64,000 bases of DNA. Origin: Hymenobacter metallicola (GTDB lineage: Bacteria > Bacteroidota > Bacteroidia > Cytophagales > Hymenobacteraceae). A program made the translations under genes and the position numbers. This document shows positions 27,502 through 36,953 of this stretch, in pieces (the first letter of the stretch is position 1; each line of letters starts with the position of its first letter). Under the pieces are notes generated by a model. That model worked only from the letters and a program-made list of their open reading frames with translations. It was not told where the DNA came from and searched no databases. The stretch lies in assembly GCF_004745645.1 (NCBI RefSeq), contig NZ_SRMB01000006.1:1-64000 (forward strand), read 5' to 3'.

Positions 27502-30500
27502 CTAGCGGGTGGGCAGCACCGGGTTCAAATCCGAGGGCGGCGTGAGGGGCTGCGCGTCGAGCTCCTGTGGATGGTCGTCCAGGCCCGTTTCCTGGTGGGA
27601 AGCAAAATATTGGGCCAGCGCCTTCTCCCCTACCAGCCAGAAGACGACCGGCGTGACGATGATGTCGAGGAAGGTGGAGGAGAGCAAACCACCGAGAATG
27701 ACGGTGGCCACCGGGTAGAGGATTTCCTTGCCCGGCGCGTCCTTGGCCAGCGTGAGCGGCACCAGGGCCAGCGCGGCCACCAGGGCCGTCATCAGCACGG
27801 GGACCAAGCGCTCCAGCGAGCCGCGGATAATCATGGGAATCCCGAACTTCTCGCCTTCGTGCTCCACGAGGTGGATGTAGTGCGAAATCATCATGATGCC
27901 GTTGCGCGAGGCAATGCCGGTGAGCGTGATAAAGCCAACCAGCGAGGCGATGCTGAACGTGCCGCCCGTGAGCAGCACCGCCACCACCGAGCCGATAAGA
28001 GCCAGCGGGATGTTGAGCATAATCTGGCCCACCATAAGCGAGGATTTGAAGTGCGAGAACAGCACCAGGAAGATACCGGCCAGCGAAAACAGGCTCAGCC
28101 AGAGTATCTTCTGCGAGGCCGACTGTTGGCTCTCGAACTGCCCGCCGTAGGTCAGGTAGTAGCCGGGGGGCAGCTTCACTTGCGCATTTACCTTGGCTTG
28201 AATCTCCTTGACGGTGGAGCCCAGGTCGCGCTCGGCCACGTTCAGCGAAATAGTGATGCGCCGCTGGGTGTTTTCGTGATTGACGGTGTTCGGGCCGGGT
28301 TCGTAGACGATGTCGGCCACCTGGCTGACTGGTATCATGGCGCCGCTGGGCGTTTCGATGCGGGTCTGGCCGATGGCGGCAATGTCGTTGCGCTGCTGCT
28401 CGGGCAGCTTCACCACCAGGTCGAAGCGCTTCTGCCCGTCGAGCATCTGCGAGACCACCGCGCCCTGAAACAGGGTTTCCAGGTCGCGCACCACTTCGCT
28501 CCGGGCCATGCCGTAGGCGCGCAGGGCGTCGTCCTTGGGCCGGATGAGCAGCTGCGGAATCTGCACCTGCTTTTCTACCTGCAGGTCGACCACGCCGGGC
28601 ACGGTGCTGGCGGCCGTGCGCACCTCGTTGGCATAGCGGCGCAACTCCAATAGGTCATTTCCAAACACCTTGATGGCTACCTGGGCCCGCACACCTGACA
28701 AGAGGTGGTCGAGACGGTGGGAAATGGGCTGGCCGATGTTGACGTTAACGCCCGTTATCAAACTCAGCTTTTCCCGCATGTCAGCCAGGATTTCGTCGCG
28801 GCTGCGCATGGTTTTGCCTTCCTTCTCCAGCTCCGCTTCGGTCTTGAAAGCCACCTCGATTTCCGAGTTGTTCACCGACTCGGCGTGCTCGTCGAGCTCG
28901 GCCCGGCCCGTGCGCCGGGCGGTGAAGGCCACTTCCGGAATTTTGAGCATCTGTGCTTCCCCCAGGCTACCCAGGCGGTTGGACTCGGTGAGCGAGGTGC
29001 CCGCGGGCGCGGAGAAATTGACCGTGAGCGAGCCTTCGTTGAAGGGCGGCAGAAACTCGGTGCCGAAGAACGGAATTAGCGCCATGGCTGCCACGAACAG
29101 CGCCCCGGTCACCCCAAGGATGGCTTTGGGGTGCTGCAGGCCCCAGCCCAGCAGGCGGGTGTCCTTTTTCTTGAGCCAGCGCACCAGCCCACCGTCGGTT
29201 TCGGGGTGGTCCATCTGCTTCATCTTGGGCAGCAAATAGTAGCACAGCACCGGCGTGACGGTGAGCGACACGAACAGCGAAGCCACGATGCTGGTGATGT
29301 AGGCAATGCCCAGCGGCGCGAAAATGCGGCCCTCCATGCCCTCCAGCGCGAACAGCGGCAAAAACACCAGCACCACGATGATGGTGGCGTACACGATGGA
29401 GTTGCGCACCTCCGAGCTAGCGGCATAGATGACTTTCAGCACCGGCTGCGGGTTGGCCTTTTGCTTGTTCTCGCGCAAGCGTCGGTACACGTTTTCCACG
29501 TCTACAATGGCGTCGTCCACCAGCTCACCAATGGCAATGGCCAGCCCGCCCAGCGTCATGGTGTTGATGCTGATGCCAGCCGCGCGGAACACCAGCGCCG
29601 TAACCAGCAAGGACAGGGGAATGGCCACCAGCGAGATAAACGTGGTGCGCACGTTCAGCAGGAAGGCAAACAGCACGATGACGACCAGGATGGCGCCGTC
29701 GCGCAGCGCCTCCTCTACGTTGCTGATGGAGGACTCAATAAACTCGGACTGCTTGAACAGACGGGTGTTTACCTGCACATCTTTCGGCAAGGAAGGCTTG
29801 AGCTCTACGAGGGCTTTTTCCACGGCTTCGGTCAACCCCACGGTAGCCGCGCCGGGCTGCTTCTCGATGCTGAGGATGACGGCGGGCTGGCCGTTCACGC
29901 TGCCGTCGCCGCGCTTGAAGCGGGCCCCGAACTCCACTTTGGCCACGTCGGCCACGCGGATGGGCGACTGCTCGCGGTAGCCCACGATGATGTTCTCGAT
30001 GTCGGTGACCGAGCGCAGGCGCCCCAGGTTGCGAATAAGCACCTCCGAACCCTGCCGGTCGAAGAAGTTACCCGTGGTGTTCAGGTTGGACTGGCGCAGG
30101 GCTTCTTCGACCTGATTAACCGTGAGGCCGGTGGCATTGAGCCGGGGCATGTCGAGCAGCACCTGGTACTGCAGGTTGTCGCCCCCGATGGGAATGACCT
30201 GGGCCACGCCCGGAATCGAGAGCAGGCGCTGGCGTACGGTGTAGTTGGCCAGCGTGCGCAGGTCGGCAGCGTTCGTTTCCTTGCCGCCCGACAGCCCCAC
30301 CAGCATAATCTGGCCCATGACCGAGGAGATGGGCCCCAGCACCGGCGTGATGCCCTCGGGCAGCTGCTCGCCGGTGGTTTGCAGCTTCTCGCTCACAATC
30401 TGGCGGGCGGTGAAGATGTCGGTGCCGTAGTCGAACTCCACGAACACCATGCCCAGGCCGATGGCCGAGTTGGAGCGCACGGCCGACACGCCCGTGGCCC

Positions 30501-30723
30501 CGTTCAGGGCCGTTTCCACGGGCAGCGTCACCAGGGCTTCCACTTCTTCGGGGGCCATGCCCGGCGCTTCCAGGAACACCGTCACGCGGGGGCGGTCCAG
30601 GTCGGGCAGCACGTCCACGGGCAGCTGGTTCGCGGTGTAGGAGCCGGCAATAAGGAGACCCACGGCAAAGGCCAGCATCAGCAGCCGGTTTTGCAGGGCA
30701 AAGCGAATTATCTTGTCTAGCAT
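27502..30723 (-). CDS. cusA: HME-type RND efflux permease (CusA/CzcA family)
   Basis: This 1073-aa RND permease has 12 transmembrane helices and two large periplasmic loops. The TM4 region reads GGLAIAIGELVDDAIVDVENV; the charge pattern AIGxxVDxAIVxxEN places it with the heavy-metal (HME) group, but DD and DVEN differ from both the classic CusA (MVDAAIVMIEN) and CzcA motifs, so the substrate is uncertain. Its operon with TolC, adaptor and metal-binding lipoproteins in the copper block makes Cu or Ag likely. It is not fused to an outer-membrane domain, unlike the czcA gene. It is probably transcribed with the whole run from 37701 down to 26545. Confidence 0.9.
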   Translation of the reverse strand: MLDKIIRFALQNRLLMLAFAVGLLIAGSYTANQLPVDVLPDLDRPRVTVFLEAPGMAPEEVEALVTLPVETALNGATGVSAVRSNSAIGLGMVFVEFDYGTDIFTARQIVSEKLQTTGEQLPEGITPVLGPISSVMGQIMLVGLSGGKETNAADLRTLANYTVRQRLLSIPGVAQVIPIGGDNLQYQVLLDMPRLNATGLTVNQVEEALRQSNLNTTGNFFDRQGSEVLIRNLGRLRSVTDIENIIVGYREQSPIRVADVAKVEFGARFKRGDGSVNGQPAVILSIEKQPGAATVGLTEAVEKALVELKPSLPKDVQVNTRLFKQSEFIESSISNVEEALRDGAILVVIVLFAFLLNVRTTFISLVAIPLSLLVTALVFRAAGISINTMTLGGLAIAIGELVDDAIVDVENVYRRLRENKQKANPQPVLKVIYAASSEVRNSIVYATIIVVLVFLPLFALEGMEGRIFAPLGIAYITSIVASLFVSLTVTPVLCYYLLPKMKQMDHPETDGGLVRWLKKKDTRLLGWGLQHPKAILGVTGALFVAAMALIPFFGTEFLPPFNEGSLTVNFSAPAGTSLTESNRLGSLGEAQMLKIPEVAFTARRTGRAELDEHAESVNNSEIEVAFKTEAELEKEGKTMRSRDEILADMREKLSLITGVNVNIGQPISHRLDHLLSGVRAQVAIKVFGNDLLELRRYANEVRTAASTVPGVVDLQVEKQVQIPQLLIRPKDDALRAYGMARSEVVRDLETLFQGAVVSQMLDGQKRFDLVVKLPEQQRNDIAAIGQTRIETPSGAMIPVSQVADIVYEPGPNTVNHENTQRRITISLNVAERDLGSTVKEIQAKVNAQVKLPPGYYLTYGGQFESQQSASQKILWLSLFSLAGIFLVLFSHFKSSLMVGQIMLNIPLALIGSVVAVLLTGGTFSIASLVGFITLTGIASRNGIMMISHYIHLVEHEGEKFGIPMIIRGSLERLVPVLMTALVAALALVPLTLAKDAPGKEILYPVATVILGGLLSSTFLDIIVTPVVFWLVGEKALAQYFASHQETGLDDHPQELDAQPLTPPSDLNPVLPTR

Positions 30724-30824
30724 CGGTGGTTAGCGCAAAGAGGAAGAAGCGAGAGCGGCCGGGTGGCCCCTCCCCTCCCGGAATCGGCAGCATCCCGGGC
30801 AGGAGCCCAGGCCCGCCGGATAGC

Positions 30825-31337
30825 TTATTTTTTGACGCGGGGGGTGCGGGCCGACGAGTGGGTGCTCATGATTTGCCACTGCCCGGCGGCGTTCTTGCGC
30901 AGCACCGAAGTGGCCACCCCGCGGCGTACAATGGGCGCCTTGGCTTCCTTTTCCTGAGGGCCTTTTTTGAGGTTGATGGTGTAGGTGTAGGTTTCCGTCG
31001 CAAAAGCGTAGGGACCGTCGACTTGCACGGCGGCTTTGTAGTCGCTGAAGGTGAAGGCGCTGAACTCCTTGAGCTCGGGAGCCAGGTGATGCTCGGCGTA
31101 GTGCCGGTAGGTGCCTTCCACCCCACCCGACTCGAACACCTGGGAGTTGGCCGTGAACAGGCGGGCCGTGCCCATGGTGTCGAGCTTTTGCACGGCCTGC
31201 TGGTACTTGGTCAGCACCGCTTTCACCGCAGTCTCGTCGGCGGCGGAGCTGGCGGCCGGGGCCGTCTGGGCCCGCGCTGTCGCGGCAGTGAGAGAAAGCG
31301 TGGCGGTCAGCGCCGCGAAAGCAAAGAGGTTTTTCAT
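30825..31337 (-). CDS. Secreted SnoaL/DUF4440-like protein
   Basis: From the ATG at 31337 (MKNLFAFAALTATLSLTAATARA) this is 170 aa with a signal peptide. The mature part has the NTF2-like pattern (VKAVLTKYQQAVQKLDTMGTARLF, then strands to IMSTHSSAR). An alternative Met at 31358 adds seven residues and is less typical for a signal. The gene lies between the RND permease (101 bp) and adaptor (34 bp) genes and is presumably cotranscribed. A ligand-binding or periplasmic stress role is conjecture. Similar in layout to the protein at 19528. Confidence 0.75.
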   Translation of the reverse strand: MKNLFAFAALTATLSLTAATARAQTAPAASSAADETAVKAVLTKYQQAVQKLDTMGTARLFTANSQVFESGGVEGTYRHYAEHHLAPELKEFSAFTFSDYKAAVQVDGPYAFATETYTYTINLKKGPQEKEAKAPIVRRGVATSVLRKNAAGQWQIMSTHSSARTPRVKK

Positions 31338-31371
31338 GGGGAGGGAGGAAGCTGTCACCGCGCAGCGGGAC

Positions 31372-32517
31372 TTATTGGTTGAGGTAAATGGATTTGAGCT
31401 GGTAGGTGCCAGTGGTTACCACCCGGTCGTTTTCGTTGACCTGACCCTGCACGAGCACGGTCTGCTGGCCGTTCACGGCGCCGGGCTGCACGTAGCGAAT
31501 CTTAAAGCGCTCGGGCTCGGTGTGCACGAACACCACGGGCTTGCCATTCAAATCGGTGATGGCCGAAGTGGGCACCACCAGCTGCGGGGTGCCGCCGCCG
31601 GTCTGGCCCACCACCTGCACGTTCACGGCCTGGCCAGCGCGGTAGGCGCTGCCTTCCTGGGCGTCAAGCTCCAGCACCAGCTGGCGGGCCTGGTTCACGG
31701 GGTTTACCACGTTGCTGAACACCACGAGACTGGCGGGTACGCCGGCCTGGCCCTGCAGGCCTTCCACCCGAAACCGGGCGCCGGGCGTCACCTTGGCCAA
31801 GTCCTGGGCAAACACCTGGGCCTCCACGCGCAGCTTGCCGGGGTTGATGACGCGGAACAGCTCGTCGCCCTGGCTCACCTGCTGGCCCACGGCGAGGTTG
31901 AACACGTCCACGGTGCCGCTCACCGGCGAGGTGATGGCCACGCGGCGCTGGCCGGCCTGCCCGTTCTGGATGCCGGCGTTCTGGCGGGCCTGGCGCAGGC
32001 GCAGCTCAGCGGCCACCACGTCCTTGCGGGCGGCGATGTCGGCGATGCTTTGCAGGCGGGCGTAGTCCTGCTGGGCGGCGCGCAGCTCGGCCTGGGCGTT
32101 GGCCCGTTCGGTGCTGAGGCCAATCTGCTGCGTAGCATCCAGGGTTTGCTCGATGACGGCCAGGGTCTGCCCGGCGCGCACGGTCTTGCCCACCTGCGCG
32201 GCGAGGCTGACGATGCGCCCCGTCTGGGGCACCACCACGCGGCCTTCGCCCCCGGCCGCGGCCGATACCGTGCCGTAGAGCGTGGCCCGGCTGTAGGTTG
32301 TCGAGAAGGCGGCCAGGTTGGTGCGCACTTCAAATAGAAACTGGCTTTCCTTGGGCAGCAGCACCTCATCGGTACTCGCCACGCCCGTGATAGCCTTGGC
32401 CTCGCCGCCGTGGTCTTCGCCGCCGTGGGCCTGCACCAGGCCCGGGGGAGGGAGCAGTACCGTCAGGACCAGTCCCGCAGCGGCCGTGGCCGCCAGAAAT
32501 TTATGCTTGGTTTTCAT
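31372..32517 (-). CDS. cusB: RND efflux periplasmic adaptor (CusB/CzcB-like)
   Basis: This 381-aa membrane-fusion protein has a signal peptide and then a short His-rich N-terminal region (HGGEDHGGEAK). The lipoyl-like halves are visible (VVVPQTGRIVSLAAQVGKTVRAG and VAITSPVSGTVDVFNLAVGQ), joined by a helical hairpin. The protein would connect the RND permease to the TolC channel. It lacks a lipoprotein Cys, unlike the czcB copy. It lies 12 bp downstream of a His-rich membrane-anchored protein gene. Confidence 0.9.
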   Translation of the reverse strand: MKTKHKFLAATAAAGLVLTVLLPPPGLVQAHGGEDHGGEAKAITGVASTDEVLLPKESQFLFEVRTNLAAFSTTYSRATLYGTVSAAAGGEGRVVVPQTGRIVSLAAQVGKTVRAGQTLAVIEQTLDATQQIGLSTERANAQAELRAAQQDYARLQSIADIAARKDVVAAELRLRQARQNAGIQNGQAGQRRVAITSPVSGTVDVFNLAVGQQVSQGDELFRVINPGKLRVEAQVFAQDLAKVTPGARFRVEGLQGQAGVPASLVVFSNVVNPVNQARQLVLELDAQEGSAYRAGQAVNVQVVGQTGGGTPQLVVPTSAITDLNGKPVVFVHTEPERFKIRYVQPGAVNGQQTVLVQGQVNENDRVVTTGTYQLKSIYLNQ

Positions 32518-32529
32518 ATCGGGGTAGCG

Positions 32530-33153
32530 TTAAGGGAAGGGGGTGCGGCGGCTGGCGGTCAACGCCTGCTCCGAGGTTTGCAGCACGGGCTCGGAACGGC
32601 GGCGCCGCATGAGCAGGGCCGTGAGGCCGATGCCGAGTGCAAAGGCGCCTAACAGGGCCAGAATGGTTTTCCAGGACGAGAACAGCGACGTGGCCGCAGC
32701 AGGGGCCGCGGCCGCTACGGGCAGCTTCTCCCCTACCTTGATGCCTTCAAGTAGCAGCAAATCAGCCGTCTCGCCGGCCACGATGTTGAGGGCAAAGCTG
32801 TAGGCCTTGTTGGCGGGAAATTGACCTTCCACGAGGTACACGCCCGGCTCCTGCTCGGTCACTGCCCACTTCAGGGTGGCGTCTTCCGGGGTGGTGAGGG
32901 TGAGCTTAGCGCCTTTGATGGGGGCGTTGCTGGCGTAGTCGGAAAGGAACAGACGCAGGTCGGCGGGCTTGCCTCCTTCCAGGGGCTCGTAGCGCAGCAA
33001 CGCCTCGAACTGTTCCGAAAGCGCGGCCACCGAAAACGACGTCGCGCCGGCCGCGGTGCCCGCTTTGGGCCCGTCGCCGTGGTCCTCGCCCCCGTGGGCG
33101 TAGGCCGTGCCGCCTAGCAGCAGGCCCAGCAGCAAAATCAGGAGTTGTTTCAT
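32530..33153 (-). CDS. Periplasmic His-rich protein with C-terminal membrane anchor
   Basis: This 207-aa protein has a signal peptide, then a His-rich start (AHGGEDHGDG), a domain of strands resembling a cupredoxin/Ig-like fold (LYEPLEGGKPADLRLFL ... LTLTTPEDATLKW), a linker and one C-terminal transmembrane helix (ILALLGAFALGIGLTALL) followed by RRRR. It shares the HGGEDHG element with the CusB-like adaptor downstream. It is inferred to hand metal to, or stabilise, the efflux complex. I do not recognise a named family. Confidence 0.7.
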   Translation of the reverse strand: MKQLLILLLGLLLGGTAYAHGGEDHGDGPKAGTAAGATSFSVAALSEQFEALLRYEPLEGGKPADLRLFLSDYASNAPIKGAKLTLTTPEDATLKWAVTEQEPGVYLVEGQFPANKAYSFALNIVAGETADLLLLEGIKVGEKLPVAAAAPAAATSLFSSWKTILALLGAFALGIGLTALLMRRRRSEPVLQTSEQALTASRRTPFP

Positions 33154-33165
33154 GATGGTTGACGG

Positions 33166-34413
33166 TTATTCGCCCCGCAGGTAGTTAAGCTCGACCAAAG
33201 CCTGGCGGTAGTCGCGGATGGTGGTCAGGTAGGTGTTCTGGATGGCAAAGGCCTGGTTCAAACTCAGAATGAGCTGCAGGTAACTGACTTCCCCGGCCCG
33301 GAACAGGCGCTGGGACTGGCTGATAATAGCCCGCGACTGGGGCAGCCCGGTCTGCTCGTAGTAGCCCAGCGAGGCCGAGAACTTGCGCGTATCGGCCAGC
33401 GCCTGCTGATACTGCGAGCTCAGCTCCAGGCGCTGGGCCTGCAGTTGGTAGCTGGCGGCCTGGGAGCGGGCGGTGGCCGCCTGCAGTTGGGAGCGGTAGG
33501 TCCAGAACCAGATGGGCACCGATAGGCCGAACTGGAAGCGGTACTTCAGCGCCGAGTTCTCAAAGGCCTGGTTCTGATAGCCCACCGTCAACGCGGGCGT
33601 GCGCCGGGCCCGCACCAGGCTGATGCCGGACTGGCTCAGGGCCACGTTCTGGGTGGCGGCGGCCAGCGTGGGGCTGCGCACCAGGGCGCTGCTGTCCTCG
33701 GCCGGCAGGCCCGCGAGTAAAGCCGTGCCCGTTTGGGCCAGCTCCGCGCCGGTGCGGCCCAGGTCGGTGCTGGTGGCCAGCGCCTCGTTGGGCCGGCCCA
33801 TCAATAGGCCCAGGCGGCGTTGGGCGGCCTGCCGGTCGGCGGTGGCCTGCTGCAGCTGCACGGTCACTTGCCGGGCTTCGGCGTCGGTGCTGATGCGCTG
33901 CAGTGAGGTGACTTCGCCAGCCGTGAACAGGCGCTCGGTGGCTACACGCAGCACCCGGAACAGGCTGTCCTGGTAGGTAAGCTGCCGCACCTGCGCTTCC
34001 GCGAACTGCAGCGCTAGGTATGCCAGGCGGGTGTCGCGCAGCACGCTGGCCCGGCTCACGTCGCGGTTGCGCTCGGCCAGGGTAATGCCGGCCTGCGCCA
34101 CCTTAGACTGCTGGCGGTAGACGTTGGGCAGGTCGATGGTCTGCACCACGCCCGGCGCCCACATCTCGCCCGTGGGGGCCGAGAACAGAAAGTCCGGGTT
34201 GGCCGGCGCAAACGCGCCGCGCTTGAGGGCCCGTTGCTCCTCGATTTCGCGGTCGGACTGCCGCAGCCGCGGGTGCCGGCGCAGGGTCTGGGTTTCGGCG
34301 CTGTCCAGGCTCACGACCTTTTGCGCGCGCACCGCGTCCGGGCGCAGGCCGAGCAGCACCAGGCCGAGCACCAGCAGCCAACGCCCGCCATTTGTCATTT
34401 TCAGATACTTCAT
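33166..34413 (-). CDS. cusC: TolC-family outer membrane factor (CzcC/CusC-like)
   Basis: This 415-aa protein has a signal peptide and the OMF repeats of long helices (RLRQSDREIEEQRALKRGAFA in the first, ATAVNQ-like helices and LRLIL...NQAF in the second). It should form the trimeric outer-membrane channel for the RND pump. It is slightly shorter than typical CzcC (around 420-450). It is 12 bp upstream of the His-rich protein gene. No lipoprotein Cys is seen. Confidence 0.9.
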   Translation of the reverse strand: MKYLKMTNGGRWLLVLGLVLLGLRPDAVRAQKVVSLDSAETQTLRRHPRLRQSDREIEEQRALKRGAFAPANPDFLFSAPTGEMWAPGVVQTIDLPNVYRQQSKVAQAGITLAERNRDVSRASVLRDTRLAYLALQFAEAQVRQLTYQDSLFRVLRVATERLFTAGEVTSLQRISTDAEARQVTVQLQQATADRQAAQRRLGLLMGRPNEALATSTDLGRTGAELAQTGTALLAGLPAEDSSALVRSPTLAAATQNVALSQSGISLVRARRTPALTVGYQNQAFENSALKYRFQFGLSVPIWFWTYRSQLQAATARSQAASYQLQAQRLELSSQYQQALADTRKFSASLGYYEQTGLPQSRAIISQSQRLFRAGEVSYLQLILSLNQAFAIQNTYLTTIRDYRQALVELNYLRGE

Positions 34414-34517
34414 ATAATCAGGTTAACACCAGTCATAGGGCCGCCCACCGTTGCAGCAGCAGACGGCCCAAGACGGAGAAAGGCCCGGACGCACTGCGCC
34501 CGAAAAACAGGCTCCGC

Positions 34518-35075
34518 CTAGGCTTTTTTGACCAGGGCCATGCCGCATTTGGGGCAGCTGCCGGGCTTGTCGCTGGCACTGCCCTCGCAGTTCATGGGGC
34601 AGGTGTAGGCAGCTGTCACCGACTTGCCGGCTTTGGCGGCAGTGTCCAGCTTGTCAAAGCGCACGTTCAGGGCCTCGCTGCCGTTTTTCAGGCTCACGAT
34701 GGCGGTGCGGGCTTTGGTGCCGGCGGGCAGCTTGGCCACCACGTAGTCGGTGCCCCCGGCCGTGAGCGGCACGGTCGTCGTCTTGTTGTCGGTGGTCTGC
34801 ACCATCACCGAGCCCGTCAGGGTCTTGTTCGGCACGGCGGCCATCTTGTCGCCCAGCAGGTAGATGCGCAGCTCGGTGGGCTGCTGCACGAGCTCCATGT
34901 GGTAGGGCTTGGCCGAACGCACCATGCCGCCGTGCGGCGAGGCATGGGCGTGGGTTTCGCCGGGGGCGATGTGCTTGTCCGCGGCGTCCGCGCCGTGGGC
35001 GTGCTGGGCCTGGGAGGCCAGGGGAGCGAGGGCAAAAAGCGCGGCGGCAACGAATGAAATCTTTACAATCTTCAT
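34518..35075 (-). CDS. Secreted heavy-metal-binding domain protein
   Basis: From the ATG at 35075 (MKIVKISFVAAALFALAPLA) this is 185 aa. It has a signal peptide, a His-rich segment (HAHGADAADKH, THAHASPHGG), a beta-rich middle, and a C-terminal YHS-like metal-binding domain (YTCPMNCEGSASDKPGSCPKCGMAL). The last 65 bases are identical to the paralogue at 45003. Proteins of this kind probably bind Cu or Ag in the periplasm next to RND pumps. It is 104 bp upstream of the TolC gene. Confidence 0.85.
   Translation of the reverse strand: MKIVKISFVAAALFALAPLASQAQHAHGADAADKHIAPGETHAHASPHGGMVRSAKPYHMELVQQPTELRIYLLGDKMAAVPNKTLTGSVMVQTTDNKTTTVPLTAGGTDYVVAKLPAGTKARTAIVSLKNGSEALNVRFDKLDTAAKAGKSVTAAYTCPMNCEGSASDKPGSCPKCGMALVKKA
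34519..34583. repeat. 65-bp identical segment shared with 45004-45068
   Basis: The first 65 bases of the coding tail (KKAL...GSCPKCG region) match base for base at 45004-45068, well above the divergence of the two genes' other parts. This points to recent gene conversion or duplication. Confidence 0.9.
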
Positions 35076-35164
35076 GGGAAACGGGATAACCGGTATGGTG
35101 GGAAGGGGTGAGAATAGAAGCAGGTGGCGCCCGCCAACCGGCGGCGCCACCTGCCTCCCGGGAA

Positions 35165-35875
35165 TTACATCTTGTCGGTGTTCTTGTCGTGCCAGGACTT
35201 GAAATCGGCGATTTCCTTCTCCTGGGCAGTAATCATCATCTGGGCCATCTCCTTGAGCTTGGTGTCCTTGCCGTGGGCCAGCTCGGCCTTGGCCATGTCC
35301 ACGGCGCTCTGGTGGTGCACCGTCATGAGCATGTTGAAGTTCATGTCCGGGTTGGCCACGGGCTTGGGCATGTTTTGCATCATGCCGTCCATCGAGGCCT
35401 TCATCTTGCTGGTGAAGGGGTCGGCCGGGTCGTTGGGCTGGTAGTTGGTGGGGGCGCTGTCCAGGCGGGTGGCCACGGCTTCGAGCTCGGTGATTTCCTT
35501 GAGCTGGTCGGCTTTGATTTTCTCGGCCATCTGGCGCATGGTGGCGTCCTTGCCGTCGCGCAGCTCGATGTCGGCCATGGCCACGGCGCCCTTGTGGTGC
35601 TCCAGCATGTGGTGGGCAAAGTCGTGGTCGGTGTTGCCCTTGGGCTTGCTGGCCTCCATCTTCTGCATCATCTCATTCATCGAGGCCATCAGGGGCGATT
35701 CGCCGGCCGCGGCCCCGGCGGAGTGGTCCATGCCGGCCATGTCACCGGAGGCGCCTTCCGTGGTGGTGGTCTCGGTGGTCGTGGCCGTCGAATCGGCGGC
35801 TTTGTCGCTGCTGCAGCTGGCTACCAGCAGGGAGCCCGAGCAGAGGGCGGCGAGGAAAAAAGCGGACTTTTTCAT
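35165..35875 (-). CDS. DUF305 family lipoprotein
   Basis: This 236-aa lipoprotein (lipobox VASCSS) has a Thr/Ser-rich linker and a His-rich spot (MAGMDHSAG), then two DUF305 repeats: FAHHMLEHHKGAVAMAD in the first and FNMLMTVHHQSAVDMAK in the second, each followed by helix pairs. Many Met residues flank the HH motif (MQKMEAS, MKASMDGMMQNM), which suits Cu+ binding. It lies between two heavy-metal-binding protein genes in the copper operon. Role as periplasmic copper binder is inferred. Confidence 0.9.
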   Translation of the reverse strand: MKKSAFFLAALCSGSLLVASCSSDKAADSTATTTETTTTEGASGDMAGMDHSAGAAAGESPLMASMNEMMQKMEASKPKGNTDHDFAHHMLEHHKGAVAMADIELRDGKDATMRQMAEKIKADQLKEITELEAVATRLDSAPTNYQPNDPADPFTSKMKASMDGMMQNMPKPVANPDMNFNMLMTVHHQSAVDMAKAELAHGKDTKLKEMAQMMITAQEKEIADFKSWHDKNTDKM

Positions 35876-35935
35876 GGGATTGGTTGGGTTAGTGGAAAAT
35901 GAAATGGGAAGCAGGGACGGGGCTACGCCTTCGCG

Positions 35936-36883
35936 TTAAGCCTTCACGTTGATGGTGAAGTCGCCGGTGTGAATCTTGCCCGCGTGGTTGAATTGCAGGA
36001 ACACGCGGTAGAGGCCGGGCTTTTCGAAGTTGGTGTTGAAGCCGATGTTGGGGCCCTTGTCGGCCTGGTCGTTGGGGTGCACGTGCAGGTACTGCTCAGT
36101 GTCCTCGCTGATGACCACCACGTGGCCCAAGGCGCCGAGGTAGTTGGCCAGGTCCGTCACCGGCTGCCCGTCCTTGCTGATGGTGATTTTCATGCCCAGC
36201 AGTTGGCCCACCTTCAGGTCTTTGTCGAAGGCAAGGGTGGCCTGGTAGCCGTCCTTTTCCCACTGCATGTCGTCGTTCTTGAACTTGACCGGGGCGTAGG
36301 CCGCGCCCTTCACCGTCAGGGGCTGGCGGCCCAACTGGTGGCCTGAGCCGGTGGGCGTGTAGTCCTGAAACAGCACGTAGTCGCCGCCCTTGGGGAAGGT
36401 GTACTGCACCTTGTAGTCGCCGGCGGCCGTGTATTCGGGGTGCTCATGGTAGAACTGGCCCAGGTCCTTACTCACGATGATGAGGTGAATCTTCTTCTCG
36501 TGCACCACGGCCAGGGGCACCGGAGCCGACTCATTGCCCGTTTCGCGGGGCGTGAAGGCCAGCGTGGTAGGCTGCCCGGCGGTTACTTCCGTCGGCGTAG
36601 GCACCAGCTTCATCTCGTAGGTTTTGCCGTTGGCTACTTTGTCGTTATGCTCCAGGTTCATGCCGCACTTGGGGCACTTGTCGCCCTCCTTGGTGCTGGT
36701 GACCTCGGGGTGCATGGGGCAGGCGTAGGTGTGCCCGCCGCCGTGCTCGGCGGTGCCTTCGGCCGGGCCGTTGGTGGGCGTGGTGACGGTGTTGGTGGCG
36801 CTGCTGGACTCCGTTTCGGACGAGCAGCTAACCGTGGTGAGCAGGCCGGCCAGGGCCAGCAGGGAAAGCGGTATGCGGTACAT
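35936..36883 (-). CDS. Heavy-metal-binding lipoprotein with an extra C-terminal domain
   Basis: From the ATG at 36883 (MYRIPLSLLALAGLLTTVSC) this is 315 aa. It has a lipobox (TTVSCSS), a YHS-like metal-binding domain (YACPMHPEVTSTKEGDKC, CGMNLEHN) and a long beta-rich C-terminal part with His pairs (FYHEHPEY, YLHVHPND, FNHAGKIHTGDF). The HxHP pattern is typical of secreted proteins in Bacteroidetes copper operons. The upstream Met at 36922 precedes this signal and is less likely. Probably binds Cu in the outer-membrane leaflet facing the periplasm. Confidence 0.85.
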   Translation of the reverse strand: MYRIPLSLLALAGLLTTVSCSSETESSSATNTVTTPTNGPAEGTAEHGGGHTYACPMHPEVTSTKEGDKCPKCGMNLEHNDKVANGKTYEMKLVPTPTEVTAGQPTTLAFTPRETGNESAPVPLAVVHEKKIHLIIVSKDLGQFYHEHPEYTAAGDYKVQYTFPKGGDYVLFQDYTPTGSGHQLGRQPLTVKGAAYAPVKFKNDDMQWEKDGYQATLAFDKDLKVGQLLGMKITISKDGQPVTDLANYLGALGHVVVISEDTEQYLHVHPNDQADKGPNIGFNTNFEKPGLYRVFLQFNHAGKIHTGDFTINVKA

Positions 36884-36953
36884 AAAAGGGGAATGGGGGT
36901 TGAACAACGTAGGGGACTGCATCCAGTAGACCAGCGTGCGGTTGCCGGGGCGG